64,000 nucleotides of DNA from Melioribacteraceae bacterium (GTDB lineage: Bacteria > Bacteroidota > Ignavibacteria > Ignavibacteriales > Melioribacteraceae), in the NCBI GenBank assembly GCA_021739765.1, contig JAIPBD010000004.1:248001-312000 (forward strand), written 5' to 3'. The notes beneath the pieces are model-generated. The model saw only the letters and a program-made list of their open reading frames with translations. It had not been told where the DNA came from and searched no databases. How positions within the stretch are numbered: position 1 is the first letter of the stretch; every line of letters starts with the position of its first letter. Position numbers and translations under genes: made by a program. Below are positions 52,147 to 60,998 of the stretch, piece by piece.

Positions 52147-52858
52147 TCTCTATCTCGTACAAAACAAAATCATTAAATTGTTGTGTTTCATGAAGACCAA
52201 TTCTACCCATTTTTACCATTTCAAGTAGTGCAATAAAAGTAACAATAATCCTAATTTTCTCTTTCATACCAAAAACCAAATCTTTGAAAGCTAATTGTTT
52301 GTTTTCGGTAATTTTCCTTTGCAGAAAATCAATTTGTTCATCGATGGTAACATTAACCCTTTTTACTTGGTGAACAGCTTCTTTCGGCATTTCCATCATT
52401 GCTTTTTTAAATGCCTTTATCAAATCATATAACGTGACATCTCTAAGCAAAGTCTCTATTTCAGGTGGATTTTCCTTCTCATCATTTTCGAAATTTCCCC
52501 GAAAAAATAATTTACGAGATTCTGATTCATTAATTGAAAGCTCTTCAGCCATTTCTTTGTATCTTTTGTACTCAAGCAATGCTTGAACCAATTCATCCCG
52601 AGGATCAATTTCTTCCCCTTTATGATCTTTTTCCTTAGGAAGTAACATTCTGACTTTAATCTGCATTAAAGTCGCGGCCATTAAGATAAACTCACCCGCA
52701 ATTTCCAAATCAAGTTTTTCAAGGAGATGAAGGTAATCCATAAATTCTTTAGTTATGCGAGAGATCGGAATATCGTAGATATCCAATTCATCTCTTTTTA
52801 TAAAGAATAACAGCAAATCTAAAGGTCCCTCGAAGTCATTTAATTTGATTCTATACAT
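52139..52858 (-). CDS. scpA: Segregation and condensation protein A
   Basis: A 239-residue ScpA kleisin linking SMC heads. LNDFEGPLDLLLFFIKRDELDIYDIPISRITKEFMDYL (about 5-42) is the N-terminal signature for SMC neck binding, AGEFILMAATLMQIKVRMLLP (about 54-74) follows, and the C-terminal winged helix (VTFIALLEMVKMGRIGLHETQQFNDF) binds the SMC head. It begins one base after trpS, so trpS-scpA-scpB-rluB-lysS may be one transcript. Confidence 0.95.
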   Translation of the reverse strand: MYRIKLNDFEGPLDLLLFFIKRDELDIYDIPISRITKEFMDYLHLLEKLDLEIAGEFILMAATLMQIKVRMLLPKEKDHKGEEIDPRDELVQALLEYKRYKEMAEELSINESESRKLFFRGNFENDEKENPPEIETLLRDVTLYDLIKAFKKAMMEMPKEAVHQVKRVNVTIDEQIDFLQRKITENKQLAFKDLVFGMKEKIRIIVTFIALLEMVKMGRIGLHETQQFNDFVLYEIENG

Positions 52859-52859
52859 A

Positions 52860-53840
52860 TCAACCGAATTTCATCACGGCGTGAACTTCTTCCATCGTAG
52901 CCATTGCGATGGCCTTTCCTCTATTTTCACCATCCGCGATTATTTCTTCAACCTCAGCAATATGATTTTCGAAATAGTTTCTTTTTTCGATTAATGGAGA
53001 TAAAAATTCGTTTATTTTAGCGGAACATTGCATCTTACAATCAACACAACCTAAAGCACCGGAACGGCATCCTTCTGCAATTTCAGCTGTATTCTCTTCA
53101 TTAAATTTTTCATGAAAAGTATAAACCAAACAAATTTCAGGCCTTCCGGGATCATTCCTTCTTACTTTTTGCGGATCGGTTTTAGCTTTCTTCATTTTCT
53201 TAATTACGGTATCGGGGTCATCAGATAAAAGCAAAGTATTGTTTAATGATTTACTCATTTTTGCATTTCCATCCAATCCGGATAACCGTGCAAATTTTGT
53301 CAGTTTTGGTGATGGTTCAGGGAATACTTCACCAAATTGTTGATTAAATTTACGCGCAACTTCCCTTGTTATTTCAACATGAGGAACTTGGTCCTCGCCA
53401 ACCGGAACCAAATCACCTTTATAAAGAAGAATATCAGCTGATTGTAGAACCGGATATCCAAGATGACCGTAAGTAACTTGTTCAATATTTAATTCTCGAA
53501 TTTGGTCTTTTATGGTTGGATTTCGTTCAAGTCTGGATTTTGTAATTAACATTGAAAGGATTAAGTATAATTCGGTATGTTCTTTTATCTGAGATTGTCT
53601 GAAGAATGGACTTTTTACCGGATCTAAACCGCATGAAAGCCAATCGATCACCATCTCAATCGTATTTTGATAAACGGATGAAGTATCAAGATTAGTTGTT
53701 AAAACATGATAATCAGCAATTAAATGAAAACTTTGATATTCATCTTCCAATTTAATCCAGTTTTCAAGAGCTCCAACATAATGTCCGATATGCAATTTCC
53801 CGGTCGGACGCATTCCACTCAGTATTCGTTTTTTAGTCAT
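52860..53840 (-). CDS. trpS: Tryptophanyl-tRNA synthetase
   Basis: A 326-residue class I tryptophanyl-tRNA synthetase. RILSGMRPTGKLHIGHYVGAL has the HIGH motif (about 16-19). GEDQVPHVEITREVARKFN (about 147-165) and KMSKSL (the KMSKS loop, about 195-200) complete the active site. The C terminus contains four cysteines (CRSGALGCVDCKMQC, about 262-276), an Fe-S or zinc-like site seen in some bacterial TrpRS. Length is standard. Confidence 0.96.
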   Translation of the reverse strand: MTKKRILSGMRPTGKLHIGHYVGALENWIKLEDEYQSFHLIADYHVLTTNLDTSSVYQNTIEMVIDWLSCGLDPVKSPFFRQSQIKEHTELYLILSMLITKSRLERNPTIKDQIRELNIEQVTYGHLGYPVLQSADILLYKGDLVPVGEDQVPHVEITREVARKFNQQFGEVFPEPSPKLTKFARLSGLDGNAKMSKSLNNTLLLSDDPDTVIKKMKKAKTDPQKVRRNDPGRPEICLVYTFHEKFNEENTAEIAEGCRSGALGCVDCKMQCSAKINEFLSPLIEKRNYFENHIAEVEEIIADGENRGKAIAMATMEEVHAVMKFG

Positions 53841-53918
53841 TTTGTCTGTTGTTTGTTAAATAAAACATAAGCGTGAAAGATAATGAAATTAAGGAATTTT
53901 ATTGGAGATAATTGCTAA

Positions 53919-54422
53919 TTAATGTTGGAAAAGAAATGGCTTCCATCTTTCATCAATTCGACCAACAATATTTTTAATAAACATTATATGATTCGGAACA
54001 TAAACAGATGATCTCATTCTCATACCGGCTTCAGAAGGGGTTCTATCCCCTTTTCGGTTATTACATGGCATACAGGCTGCCGCTAAATTTTCCCAGGAAT
54101 CAACTCCACCTTTTGATCTTGGAATGATATGATCAATTGTTAGAGGCAAATCACCTCTGCCGCAATAGACACATTTATGTTTGTCCCTTTTTAAGATGTT
54201 TTTTCTGGATAGAATGATTTTTTTATAAGGAACATTAACATAGGTTTTAAGTCGGATAACTGAAGGCCAAGGGAGTGTCTTTGATACTGATCTTACCGCA
54301 TAATCTTTTTTTGTTTCGACGATTTCCGCTTTCGCCAGGAAGATCAGTATAATTGCTTTTTTTACACTGCAGACTGTAAGTGGTTCATAACTTTGATTTA
54401 GTAAGAGTACTTTAGCGTTTAG
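53919..54422 (-). CDS. HNH endonuclease-family protein without a canonical start codon
   Basis: The open frame runs from a stop at 54465-54467 down to 53919. The family N-terminus NAKVLLLNQSYEPLTVCSVKKA lies in it directly, and the HNH zinc site follows (CVYCGRGDLPLTIDH, then CMPCNNRKGDRTPSEA), ending NHIMFIKNIVGRIDERWKPFLFQH. Relatives I recall begin with Met-Asn-Gly/Ala-Lys-Val; here the Met position is CTA (54422-54420). No in-frame ATG, GTG or TTG occurs before TTG 54149, which would cut off half the conserved protein. So CTA is used for the coordinates only as the likely position. No frameshift or stop is present over 168 codons. Function probably restriction-like or DNA repair nuclease, not proven. 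Either a rare start, a mutated start or a sequence error. Confidence 0.75.
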   Translation of the reverse strand, partial: LNAKVLLLNQSYEPLTVCSVKKAIILIFLAKAEIVETKKDYAVRSVSKTLPWPSVIRLKTYVNVPYKKIILSRKNILKRDKHKCVYCGRGDLPLTIDHIIPRSKGGVDSWENLAAACMPCNNRKGDRTPSEAGMRMRSSVYVPNHIMFIKNIVGRIDERWKPFLFQH

Positions 54423-54527
54423 TGCTCCATTACTTCGATAACTATGTTCGAACTCAGACCCCTTTTAGAAAAACAAGAAATTCATCAAAGAAATTAGTAT
54501 TTATCTAAACAAAAGAAAATGTTAAAA

Positions 54528-55637
54528 CTAATTACTGATCTCTTGTTTAGAGATTACACCACCCGCTAGAACCAAGCCATTCTCATCATACAATACAATT
54601 GATTGACCCGGACTCACAGCACTTTTTGGTTCGAAAAATCGAACAATAAAGCCGGATTCATCAGCTTTGATCATTTCTGCTCTACTAGCTGTATCCAGAT
54701 AGCGAATTTTACCAAATACCGTTTCATTTTCTTCAAAATATCTTTGGGCAAGATAGTTCACTTCCTCGGCATAAACATATTGTTCAAAAAGATCTTCCTT
54801 GTCTCCGAGTTCAATTACATTCGTTTTATGGTCAATATTTGAGACATAAACCGGTTTTCCTAATGCGATACCTAATCCTTTTCTTTGACCGACAGTGTAG
54901 AAAGGGATTCCTTTGTGTTCACCGACCTTCTCACCTTTATAAACTAAATCCCCCTTTTCAACATTATTGATAACATCAGGAATTCTTTCTCGCAAAAATC
55001 TTTCGTAATTGTTATCCGCGACAAAGCAAATCTCTTGGCTGTCCGGTTTATTTGCGGTTTTTAATTCAAATCGTTCAGCCAGCTCTCTAATTTCGGGTTT
55101 GGTGAATTTCCCCAAAGGAAGTAAAGTTCTGCTCAAAGATTCTTGCGTTAATCCCCAAAGCGCGTATGATTGGTCTTTTTTGGCATCCGATGAAGTTTGA
55201 ACTGAAAATCTATCGGTTTCTTCGTTATGATAAATGGAAGCATAATGACCGGTGGCAACATATTTTGCATCCAATGAATTAGCTTTATCGAGCAATTCTT
55301 CCCATTTAATCTTACGATTGCAGACAACGCACGGATTCGGAGTCCGACCACTGAGGTATTCATCAACAAAATTATCAATTACGGCACTTTCAAACGCTTT
55401 TGTAAAATCGACGGTGTAGTGAGGAAACCCCAGTTTTGTAGCAACATTCTTCGCATCGTAGATTGCGTCTAACGAACAACATCCGGATTCATGTTTTGGA
55501 GCGCCTCCAACTTCCATAAATCCCCATGTTTTCATGGTAACGCCAATAACATCATAACCTTGTTCAACCAATAAGGCGGCCGCCACTGATGAATCAACTC
55601 CACCGCTCATTGCAACTATTACTCTATTTTCATTCAT
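54528..55637 (-). CDS. mnmA: tRNA-specific 2-thiouridylase MnmA
   Basis: A 369-residue enzyme that thiolates U34 of Lys, Glu and Gln tRNAs. MSGGVDSSVAAALL (about 10-23) is the PP-loop for ATP. The catalytic cysteines are in NPCVVCNRKIKW (about 101-112) and QEICFV (about 198-203), with the target tRNA domain TVGQRKGLG. Length is standard. Monocistronic in appearance; acpS lies upstream across 75 bases with an inverted repeat. Confidence 0.95.
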   Translation of the reverse strand: MNENRVIVAMSGGVDSSVAAALLVEQGYDVIGVTMKTWGFMEVGGAPKHESGCCSLDAIYDAKNVATKLGFPHYTVDFTKAFESAVIDNFVDEYLSGRTPNPCVVCNRKIKWEELLDKANSLDAKYVATGHYASIYHNEETDRFSVQTSSDAKKDQSYALWGLTQESLSRTLLPLGKFTKPEIRELAERFELKTANKPDSQEICFVADNNYERFLRERIPDVINNVEKGDLVYKGEKVGEHKGIPFYTVGQRKGLGIALGKPVYVSNIDHKTNVIELGDKEDLFEQYVYAEEVNYLAQRYFEENETVFGKIRYLDTASRAEMIKADESGFIVRFFEPKSAVSPGQSIVLYDENGLVLAGGVISKQEISN

Positions 55638-55649
55638 TTAATAAGATCG

Positions 55650-55682
55650 CTTATCTTTTATTTTCTCAACAGTAAAGATAAG
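55650..55682 (-). repeat. Inverted repeat between acpS and mnmA
   Basis: CTTATCTTT at 55650-55658 and AAAGATAAG at 55674-55682, perfect 9-base arms with a 15-base loop. It lies after the acpS stop and just before the mnmA start. There is no T-run after the second arm on the minus strand, so a terminator is not clear; it may be a leader hairpin of mnmA or chance. Confidence 0.3.
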
Positions 55683-55712
55683 AATGAAGTTCTATAAAAT
55701 CTAAGGCGAAAG

Positions 55713-56099
55713 TCAGTTATTTTGAAGTTTGGTGTAAAGTATGGCAAAACAAGTTACATAATGCTCGGAATGACTCATTGTAATTTTCAAATGTTTCCCC
55801 ATTCCAACAAATTCATCAAGTTTCCCGAATAACCTCACGCTTGGCATTCCATTTATTTCGTTGAAAATTTCGATGTCTTTCCAATTAAATCCTTTACTCC
55901 AACCTGTTGCAAGGGCTTTTGCTATAGCTTCTTTAGCTGCAAACCTCGCGGCAAGATGCTGATATTTATTTTTCTTACTTAGTGAATATTCCAGTTCCAC
56001 TTGTGTGAATACTTTATTGAGGAAATGATCTCCAAAACGTTCAACACTTTTTTGAATTCGTCCTATTTCGATAATATCTATTCCAATACCTACAACCAT
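55713..56099 (-). CDS. acpS: Holo-[acyl-carrier-protein] synthase
   Basis: A 128-residue AcpS that moves 4'-phosphopantetheine from CoA to ACP. GIGIDIIEIGRIQ (about 4-16) with the magnesium-binding Asp, and LAARFAAKEAIAKAL (about 49-63) with the metal Glu, are the family signatures. The C-terminal ITMSHSEHYVTCFAIL strand fits. Length is standard. It starts one base after the ggt stop (56101), so the two are in one operon. Confidence 0.96.
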   Translation of the reverse strand: MVVGIGIDIIEIGRIQKSVERFGDHFLNKVFTQVELEYSLSKKNKYQHLAARFAAKEAIAKALATGWSKGFNWKDIEIFNEINGMPSVRLFGKLDEFVGMGKHLKITMSHSEHYVTCFAILYTKLQNN

Positions 56100-56100
56100 A

Positions 56101-57795
56101 TTAGTATCCTACCGCCATACCAAAACCCCGGGGATCGCTTGCTCCCCAGAACACATTGGCTTCTTGATCAAATAATATTGCGTTCACTCTTCCGATAATC
56201 GTGATTTCTCCAATCGAATGTCCACGCCTAATGAGATTTTGTTTAACATCTGAACTCAGACCATATGCTTCATAATCAATTCTATCTGGAAACCATTGAT
56301 GATGAATTCTTGGCGCATCAACCGCATCCTGGAGATTCATTTCAAAATCGATTACGTTCAAAATAACTTGAAAAACTGAAGTGATGATTTTAGATCCGCC
56401 GGGAGCGCCAATAATTAAGAAAGGTTTGTTATCCTTTAAAATAATAGTTGGTGACATTGAACTGAGCATTCGTTTTCCCGGAGCAATTGAATTTGCTTCG
56501 CTGCCGATTAATCCAAACTGGTTTGGTTCTCCTGGTTTTGCGCTGAAATCATCCATCTCGTTATTTAACAAAAATCCAGCTCCTTCAACCACGATCTTAT
56601 TCCCAAAGCTCGAGTTTAGTGTCGTCGTAACACTAACCGCATTTCCATTTATATCAAGGATGCTATAGTGCGTTGTTTCTTCTGATTCCTGAAAAGAAAA
56701 TTCAGTTGGAAGTATCTCCGATGCAGGGATTGCATCAGGTGTTATTTTAGAAAATATTTCTTTCGCATAATCTTTTGAGATCAATTCATTAACAGGCACA
56801 TCATAATAATCCATGTCTCCAATGTGTTTCGAACGGTCGGCATAAAAATATTTGAATGTTTCGGATAAGGTATGAATATAGTCGCTGCTCGCATAAATTG
56901 ATGAATCAAACTTTGCGTTCTCAAGCACATTTAACATCTGAATAATCCCGATTCCTCCAGAAGAAGGGGGAGGCATTGCGATTACAGTATTATTCCGATA
57001 GCTGCCAATTAACGGCTCCCTTTCTTTAACTTCATAATCTTTCAAATCCTGATGTGTAATAATTCCACCAGAAGAAAGCATCTGCTCAACCAACAAATCA
57101 GCCACCATCCCTTCGTAAAATCCCTCAAGACCGAACTCAGAAATAGTTTTTAATGATTTCGCCAGGTCTTCCTGAACGAAAAGCTGTCCCTCAACCAAAG
57201 GATACCCATCATTGGTAAATATTTTACGGGATGACTCGTATTTAGTGAAATATTCATTATAAGCATTTATAAAATCAGCTAATCGGTAATTTAATAAAAA
57301 ACCATTTTCTGCAAGTGCAATCGCCGGTTTTAGAACTTCGGATAAATCCAATGTTCCATATTTTTCAAGCGCGTAAATAAGTCCGGCCACCGTTCCCGGA
57401 ACACCTACAGATAAAGATCCTTGAGTGCTTTTATCGATCGCGAATTCGCCTTCCGAATTCAAAAACATGTCTCGAAATGATTTGTTTGGAGCGCGTTCCC
57501 GAAAATCTAATGTAGTAGAAAAACCATCTTGAAGATGAATCACCATTAATCCACCGCCGCCTAAATTTCCAGCGGAGGGATGAACAACCGCTAAAGCGAA
57601 TCCGACAGCGACTGCAGCGTCGATTGCGTTCCCGCCGGATTTTAATATTTCCACCCCAATTTCAGAGGCAATCTGATTGGCGCTGACAACCATGCCATTC
57701 TTAGCTCTAACGGGATCTCTTGAGTGAGTCGTGGAAATTAAAAGAAGCTGTATAAAAACGATGAGTATTAATTTAGAAGATATTCGCATCAACAT
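56101..57795 (-). CDS. ggt: Gamma-glutamyltransferase
   Basis: A 564-residue periplasmic gamma-glutamyl transpeptidase/hydrolase precursor that acts on glutathione and gamma-glutamyl amides. A signal peptide (LILIVFIQLLLISTTHS, to about 24) leads in. Autoprocessing should occur before Thr in EETTHYSILDINGNAVSVTTT (about 370). The small subunit contains NNEMDDF and SMSPTIILKDNKP (about 451-463). Length fits. It overlaps the MCE gene by 23 bases. Confidence 0.93.
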   Translation of the reverse strand: MLMRISSKLILIVFIQLLLISTTHSRDPVRAKNGMVVSANQIASEIGVEILKSGGNAIDAAVAVGFALAVVHPSAGNLGGGGLMVIHLQDGFSTTLDFRERAPNKSFRDMFLNSEGEFAIDKSTQGSLSVGVPGTVAGLIYALEKYGTLDLSEVLKPAIALAENGFLLNYRLADFINAYNEYFTKYESSRKIFTNDGYPLVEGQLFVQEDLAKSLKTISEFGLEGFYEGMVADLLVEQMLSSGGIITHQDLKDYEVKEREPLIGSYRNNTVIAMPPPSSGGIGIIQMLNVLENAKFDSSIYASSDYIHTLSETFKYFYADRSKHIGDMDYYDVPVNELISKDYAKEIFSKITPDAIPASEILPTEFSFQESEETTHYSILDINGNAVSVTTTLNSSFGNKIVVEGAGFLLNNEMDDFSAKPGEPNQFGLIGSEANSIAPGKRMLSSMSPTIILKDNKPFLIIGAPGGSKIITSVFQVILNVIDFEMNLQDAVDAPRIHHQWFPDRIDYEAYGLSSDVKQNLIRRGHSIGEITIIGRVNAILFDQEANVFWGASDPRGFGMAVGY

Positions 57796-58681
57796 TTATT
57801 CCGTCATCACGGATTTGTTCGTTTAATATTTCTAAGAATGAATTTAACTTATCCATTGTTATTTTGATATTTTCCAACATTCCGTCATCATAAAGAAATC
57901 TGCCCAAATTGTTCTTTTTATCAGAAACTTCAGAACTGAACTTATTAATACTGCTCAAAAGAATTTTAGTGGAATCGAGGGTGGATGACATATTATCCAA
58001 AGTAGAAGCAAACCTGCCTTCATTTTCAGAAAGTATTTTTTCTGTTGTTTTGATCAGTTTGTTCGAACTATTAAGTGTGGAAGTGATCAAAGTGTCGTTT
58101 TTGTCTATAACAGACGAAATTTTTAGTGTCATATCCTCTAACGATGCCATTGATTCTTTTACATCTGAAAAGAATTGGTCATCACTCAACATTTCATTTA
58201 CTTTGGAAAGAGTGATTCGCAGATCACGAATTGTTGAGACCAAGTCACCTTCAACTCTACTAAAAACAGCCATTACAGTTGCGATATCGCCGTTAAACTT
58301 TCCGATCTGAATTTCAGAATAATCCAATTCTGTACTTGAATTACCGGGTGCGATTTCAAGTTTTTTGCCCCCCATCAGATCAAGCATATAAATGCCGAAT
58401 TTAGCGTTTGAACGAAGATCGGTATCAAAATCTAAAACACCTTCAACAAGTACATAATCCTCTTTTAAATTAATCGATTTGATATATCCTTTTCTGACTC
58501 CGTTAACCTGAATTTGATCACCGAGTTCCAAACCTGCCACGCTGTCAAATTTCATCAACAAAACTTTTTCGTCAGAAATAACATTTACATTTTTCGCCCA
58601 TGCGAGAATCCACAACATCAAAATAAGCGCCGCGAAAGTAGTTACCCCAACTTTTATATTTGTTTTACGTTCATTTTTCAT
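57773..58681 (-). CDS. MlaD/MCE-domain protein
   Basis: A 302-residue membrane-anchored MCE protein of the kind that moves lipid through the periplasm with an Mla-type ABC transporter. One N-terminal membrane segment (VGVTTFAALILMLWILAWA, about 11-29), the MCE domain (about 38-115; FDSVAGLELGDQIQVNGVRKGYI) and a long helical C-terminal half (about 130-300) with coiled-coil heptads. No MlaE permease or MlaF ATPase is nearby. Overlaps its upstream neighbour by 11 bases and ggt by 23. Confidence 0.88.
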   Translation of the reverse strand: MKNERKTNIKVGVTTFAALILMLWILAWAKNVNVISDEKVLLMKFDSVAGLELGDQIQVNGVRKGYIKSINLKEDYVLVEGVLDFDTDLRSNAKFGIYMLDLMGGKKLEIAPGNSSTELDYSEIQIGKFNGDIATVMAVFSRVEGDLVSTIRDLRITLSKVNEMLSDDQFFSDVKESMASLEDMTLKISSVIDKNDTLITSTLNSSNKLIKTTEKILSENEGRFASTLDNMSSTLDSTKILLSSINKFSSEVSDKKNNLGRFLYDDGMLENIKITMDKLNSFLEILNEQIRDDGINVDANIF

Positions 58682-59027
58682 ATGCGTTCAATAAATTTAT
58701 TAAATCTTGAGTTTTTGCGGGTTCAAAATCTGATTTTTCTAAAAACACTTCCACTTGCCTGTAAATTGATACGACATTGTCTATATCAAAATTCGTATCA
58801 GAAAAATCAACCTTGTTAACGAAGTTAAGTATTTCGTCTTTTATTTGTGGATTTAAATCATCACCTTTTTCACCTAACAAAGAAATTATATTTTCCGACA
58901 AATTCTCGGCAATCCGTTCCTTACTTTTGTCAATTATTTCGTCGCCATAATTTTCATAAACATAATATGCTATTCCAATAATTGTAACAACCAAAAAAAA
59001 GGATTTTATGATACACCCTAATTTCAT
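58671..59027 (-). CDS. Small membrane-anchored protein of unknown function
   Basis: A 118-residue protein I do not recognise. An N-terminal hydrophobic helix (SFFLVVTIIGIAYYVYENYG, about 9-28) would anchor it, with an acidic helical rest on the other side of the membrane. No cysteine motifs, no catalytic residues. It starts inside the CorC-type gene end (4-base overlap) and its end overlaps the MCE gene by 11 bases, so it is surely a translated gene of the same operon. A role with the MCE protein is a guess from position. Confidence 0.7.
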   Translation of the reverse strand: MKLGCIIKSFFLVVTIIGIAYYVYENYGDEIIDKSKERIAENLSENIISLLGEKGDDLNPQIKDEILNFVNKVDFSDTNFDIDNVVSIYRQVEVFLEKSDFEPAKTQDLINLLNAYEK

Positions 59028-60322
59028 TTAGTTTTTTTATTGATTGATTCGGATCTGCTAACTTCTACTTTATTGATTCTATTATTTTCAATCTCAATTA
59101 CAGTAAAGGAGAAGTTCTCATATTCGAAGGAGAAACCGCGCTCAGGAATACTTCCGGAATGATTAAAAATAAATCCGCCCACAGTATCATATTCATCATC
59201 CTCATCCGAGAAATTAGCGTCAAACAATTCATTTAATTCATCGATTGGCAGTTTACCTAGTACAACATATTTATCTTCAGATACTTTGGTTACTTCATTC
59301 TCTTCCATATCATATTCATCTCTAATTTCGCCCACAATTTCTTCTAATACATCTTCAAGGGAAACCAATCCCGCGGTTCCGCCGTATTCATCAACAACAA
59401 CACCTAAATGTGTGTTTTTTTCCTGGAACTCATGAAGAAGTTCGCTAATAAATTTAGTTTCGGGAACAAAGATAGCGGGGCGAGCAATTTTTCTTAAATC
59501 CAACGGTGTTTCTGATTTTTGGTTGGAAAGAAATGGCAAAAGATCCTTGGCGAATAAAATTCCTATTATGTTATCCAGATTTGATTCAAACAAAGGAATT
59601 CTGCTATGACCGGAATCTGTGATAATTTTCATTAAATCGTTAAAAGTCGTTTCGGTTGAAACAGATGTTATATCAACTCGGGGAGTCATAACTTCGCGGG
59701 CGCTAATTGATTTGAAATTGACCAATCCGTGAATTAAGTCGTGTTCTTCTTCTTCTATTGTTCCCTTTTCAACCCCAATTTCCACCAAATCTGAAATTTC
59801 TGTTGAGAGTATTGCGGTTTTGGATTTATCAAAATTGAATTTGCCTACAATAGTTCTTATTGAATCCGTAATAATTTTTGATACCGGATAAATAAGAATA
59901 CTGAACCAATAAAGTGGAATGGCTATAATTTTAGCAAATTTGGTCGGATATTTTGATGCCCAAACCTTTGGAGTGACTTCCCCAAAAAACAAGACCAAAA
60001 TAGTTAATAGGACTATTTGCGCAATCAATACATAATCGATATTGAGCGAAAAGTGCTGCGCAAAATTTAAGGACAGTTTCACGGATAGAATAGAAGCACC
60101 AACATTAAACAAAGTATTACCGATCAAAATTGTGACCAATAATCGGCGTGGTGAATCCATCAGGGTAGTCAGATACTTCCTGAAAACTCCTCCAAATTCA
60201 TCCTCGTTTTTTAGCTTGTTACGGTCAAGAGAAAATAATGCAACCTCTGAACCGGAAAAAAGAGCAGAAAACAGAAGGAAAATTACTAAAAGGATTAAAC
60301 TTAATGACCAGTCAAATTCCAA
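59024..60322 (-). CDS. CNNM/CorC-family membrane protein with CBS pair (hemolysin-like)
   Basis: A 432-residue inner-membrane protein of the CNNM/CorC/HlyC type, connected with magnesium or cobalt efflux. The DUF21 membrane domain is residues 1-190 (LSGSEVALFSLDRNKLKN near the start, four helices). A CBS pair covers about 210-325 (REVMTPRVDITSVS opens it) and the CorC/HlyC C-terminal domain about 345-425 (VVLGKLPIDELNELFDANF). Length is standard for the family. It lies 38 bases downstream of ssb. Confidence 0.9.
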   Translation of the reverse strand: MEFDWSLSLILLVIFLLFSALFSGSEVALFSLDRNKLKNEDEFGGVFRKYLTTLMDSPRRLLVTILIGNTLFNVGASILSVKLSLNFAQHFSLNIDYVLIAQIVLLTILVLFFGEVTPKVWASKYPTKFAKIIAIPLYWFSILIYPVSKIITDSIRTIVGKFNFDKSKTAILSTEISDLVEIGVEKGTIEEEEHDLIHGLVNFKSISAREVMTPRVDITSVSTETTFNDLMKIITDSGHSRIPLFESNLDNIIGILFAKDLLPFLSNQKSETPLDLRKIARPAIFVPETKFISELLHEFQEKNTHLGVVVDEYGGTAGLVSLEDVLEEIVGEIRDEYDMEENEVTKVSEDKYVVLGKLPIDELNELFDANFSDEDDEYDTVGGFIFNHSGSIPERGFSFEYENFSFTVIEIENNRINKVEVSRSESINKKTK

Positions 60323-60360
60323 AAGCTATTATCTAAACCTCATTTTGTGGAACACAACAT

Positions 60361-60795
60361 TTAGAATGGGAGATCATCATCGGCCACTGAAGGAGGCTCT
60401 TGTTGGCTTTCTTGATTATAATTCGAAGAACCCGAATCGTAAGATGAAGAACTTCCACCGCCTGTTGATGAATCCAAAGGAATTATTTTTTCAGAAATTA
60501 CTTCGGTAACGTACTTTTTAACACCTTCTTTGTCCGTATAATCTCTTTTAGAAAGGCGTCCTTCAATATAAACCTTTTTCCCTTTTTTCAAAACATCCTT
60601 GAAATAATCTGATAAGCTCCAGGAAACAATATTGTGCCAGGTCGTTTCTTCCACCCAATTCCCGTCTTTGCCTTTGTAGCTATGTGTTGTTGCAATTGAA
60701 TATGTTGAAACAGAAGTGTTGTTTTGTGTGAATCTTGTTTCTGCGTCTCGACCAAGATTGCCAATCAACATAATTTTGTTTAATGAAAAAGCCAT
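60361..60795 (-). CDS. ssb: Single-stranded DNA-binding protein
   Basis: A 144-residue SSB with one OB fold (about 1-105; MLIGNLGRDAETRFTQNNTSVSTYSIATTHSYK) and a flexible Ser/Gly-rich linker, ending in the acidic DDLPF tip that recruits partner proteins (SSB-Ct). This length and tail are standard. Preceded by an AT-rich 200-base region with no gene. Confidence 0.96.
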   Translation of the reverse strand: MAFSLNKIMLIGNLGRDAETRFTQNNTSVSTYSIATTHSYKGKDGNWVEETTWHNIVSWSLSDYFKDVLKKGKKVYIEGRLSKRDYTDKEGVKKYVTEVISEKIIPLDSSTGGGSSSSYDSGSSNYNQESQQEPPSVADDDLPF

Positions 60796-60998
60796 TTTTC
60801 CTCCAAATCTTTCTAATAATACTATTGCAATTCTATTAATTGAAAATGCAAATTACGGAAAAATATTTTAAAATAACCAAACTGATATTGAGTTTCTTCT
60901 TTATAAATGTGAAATACTCAGATGGGACTAAATCGATTTTGACAATCCTTATTTTCAAAAACCATAATAAAACAATGTGACGTTCGTTAAATAAGCGA

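Noticed and set aside
53919-54149. The short 76-residue HNH call as a complete gene
   Set aside because: Conserved family sequence continues upstream in the same frame to about 54419 without a stop, so the short form is an artefact of requiring a canonical start.
60796-60998. Possible small RNA in the 200-base gap between ssb and the SPOR gene
   Set aside because: No hairpin-rich structure, terminator or promoter pair could be seen; the sequence is AT-rich and plain.
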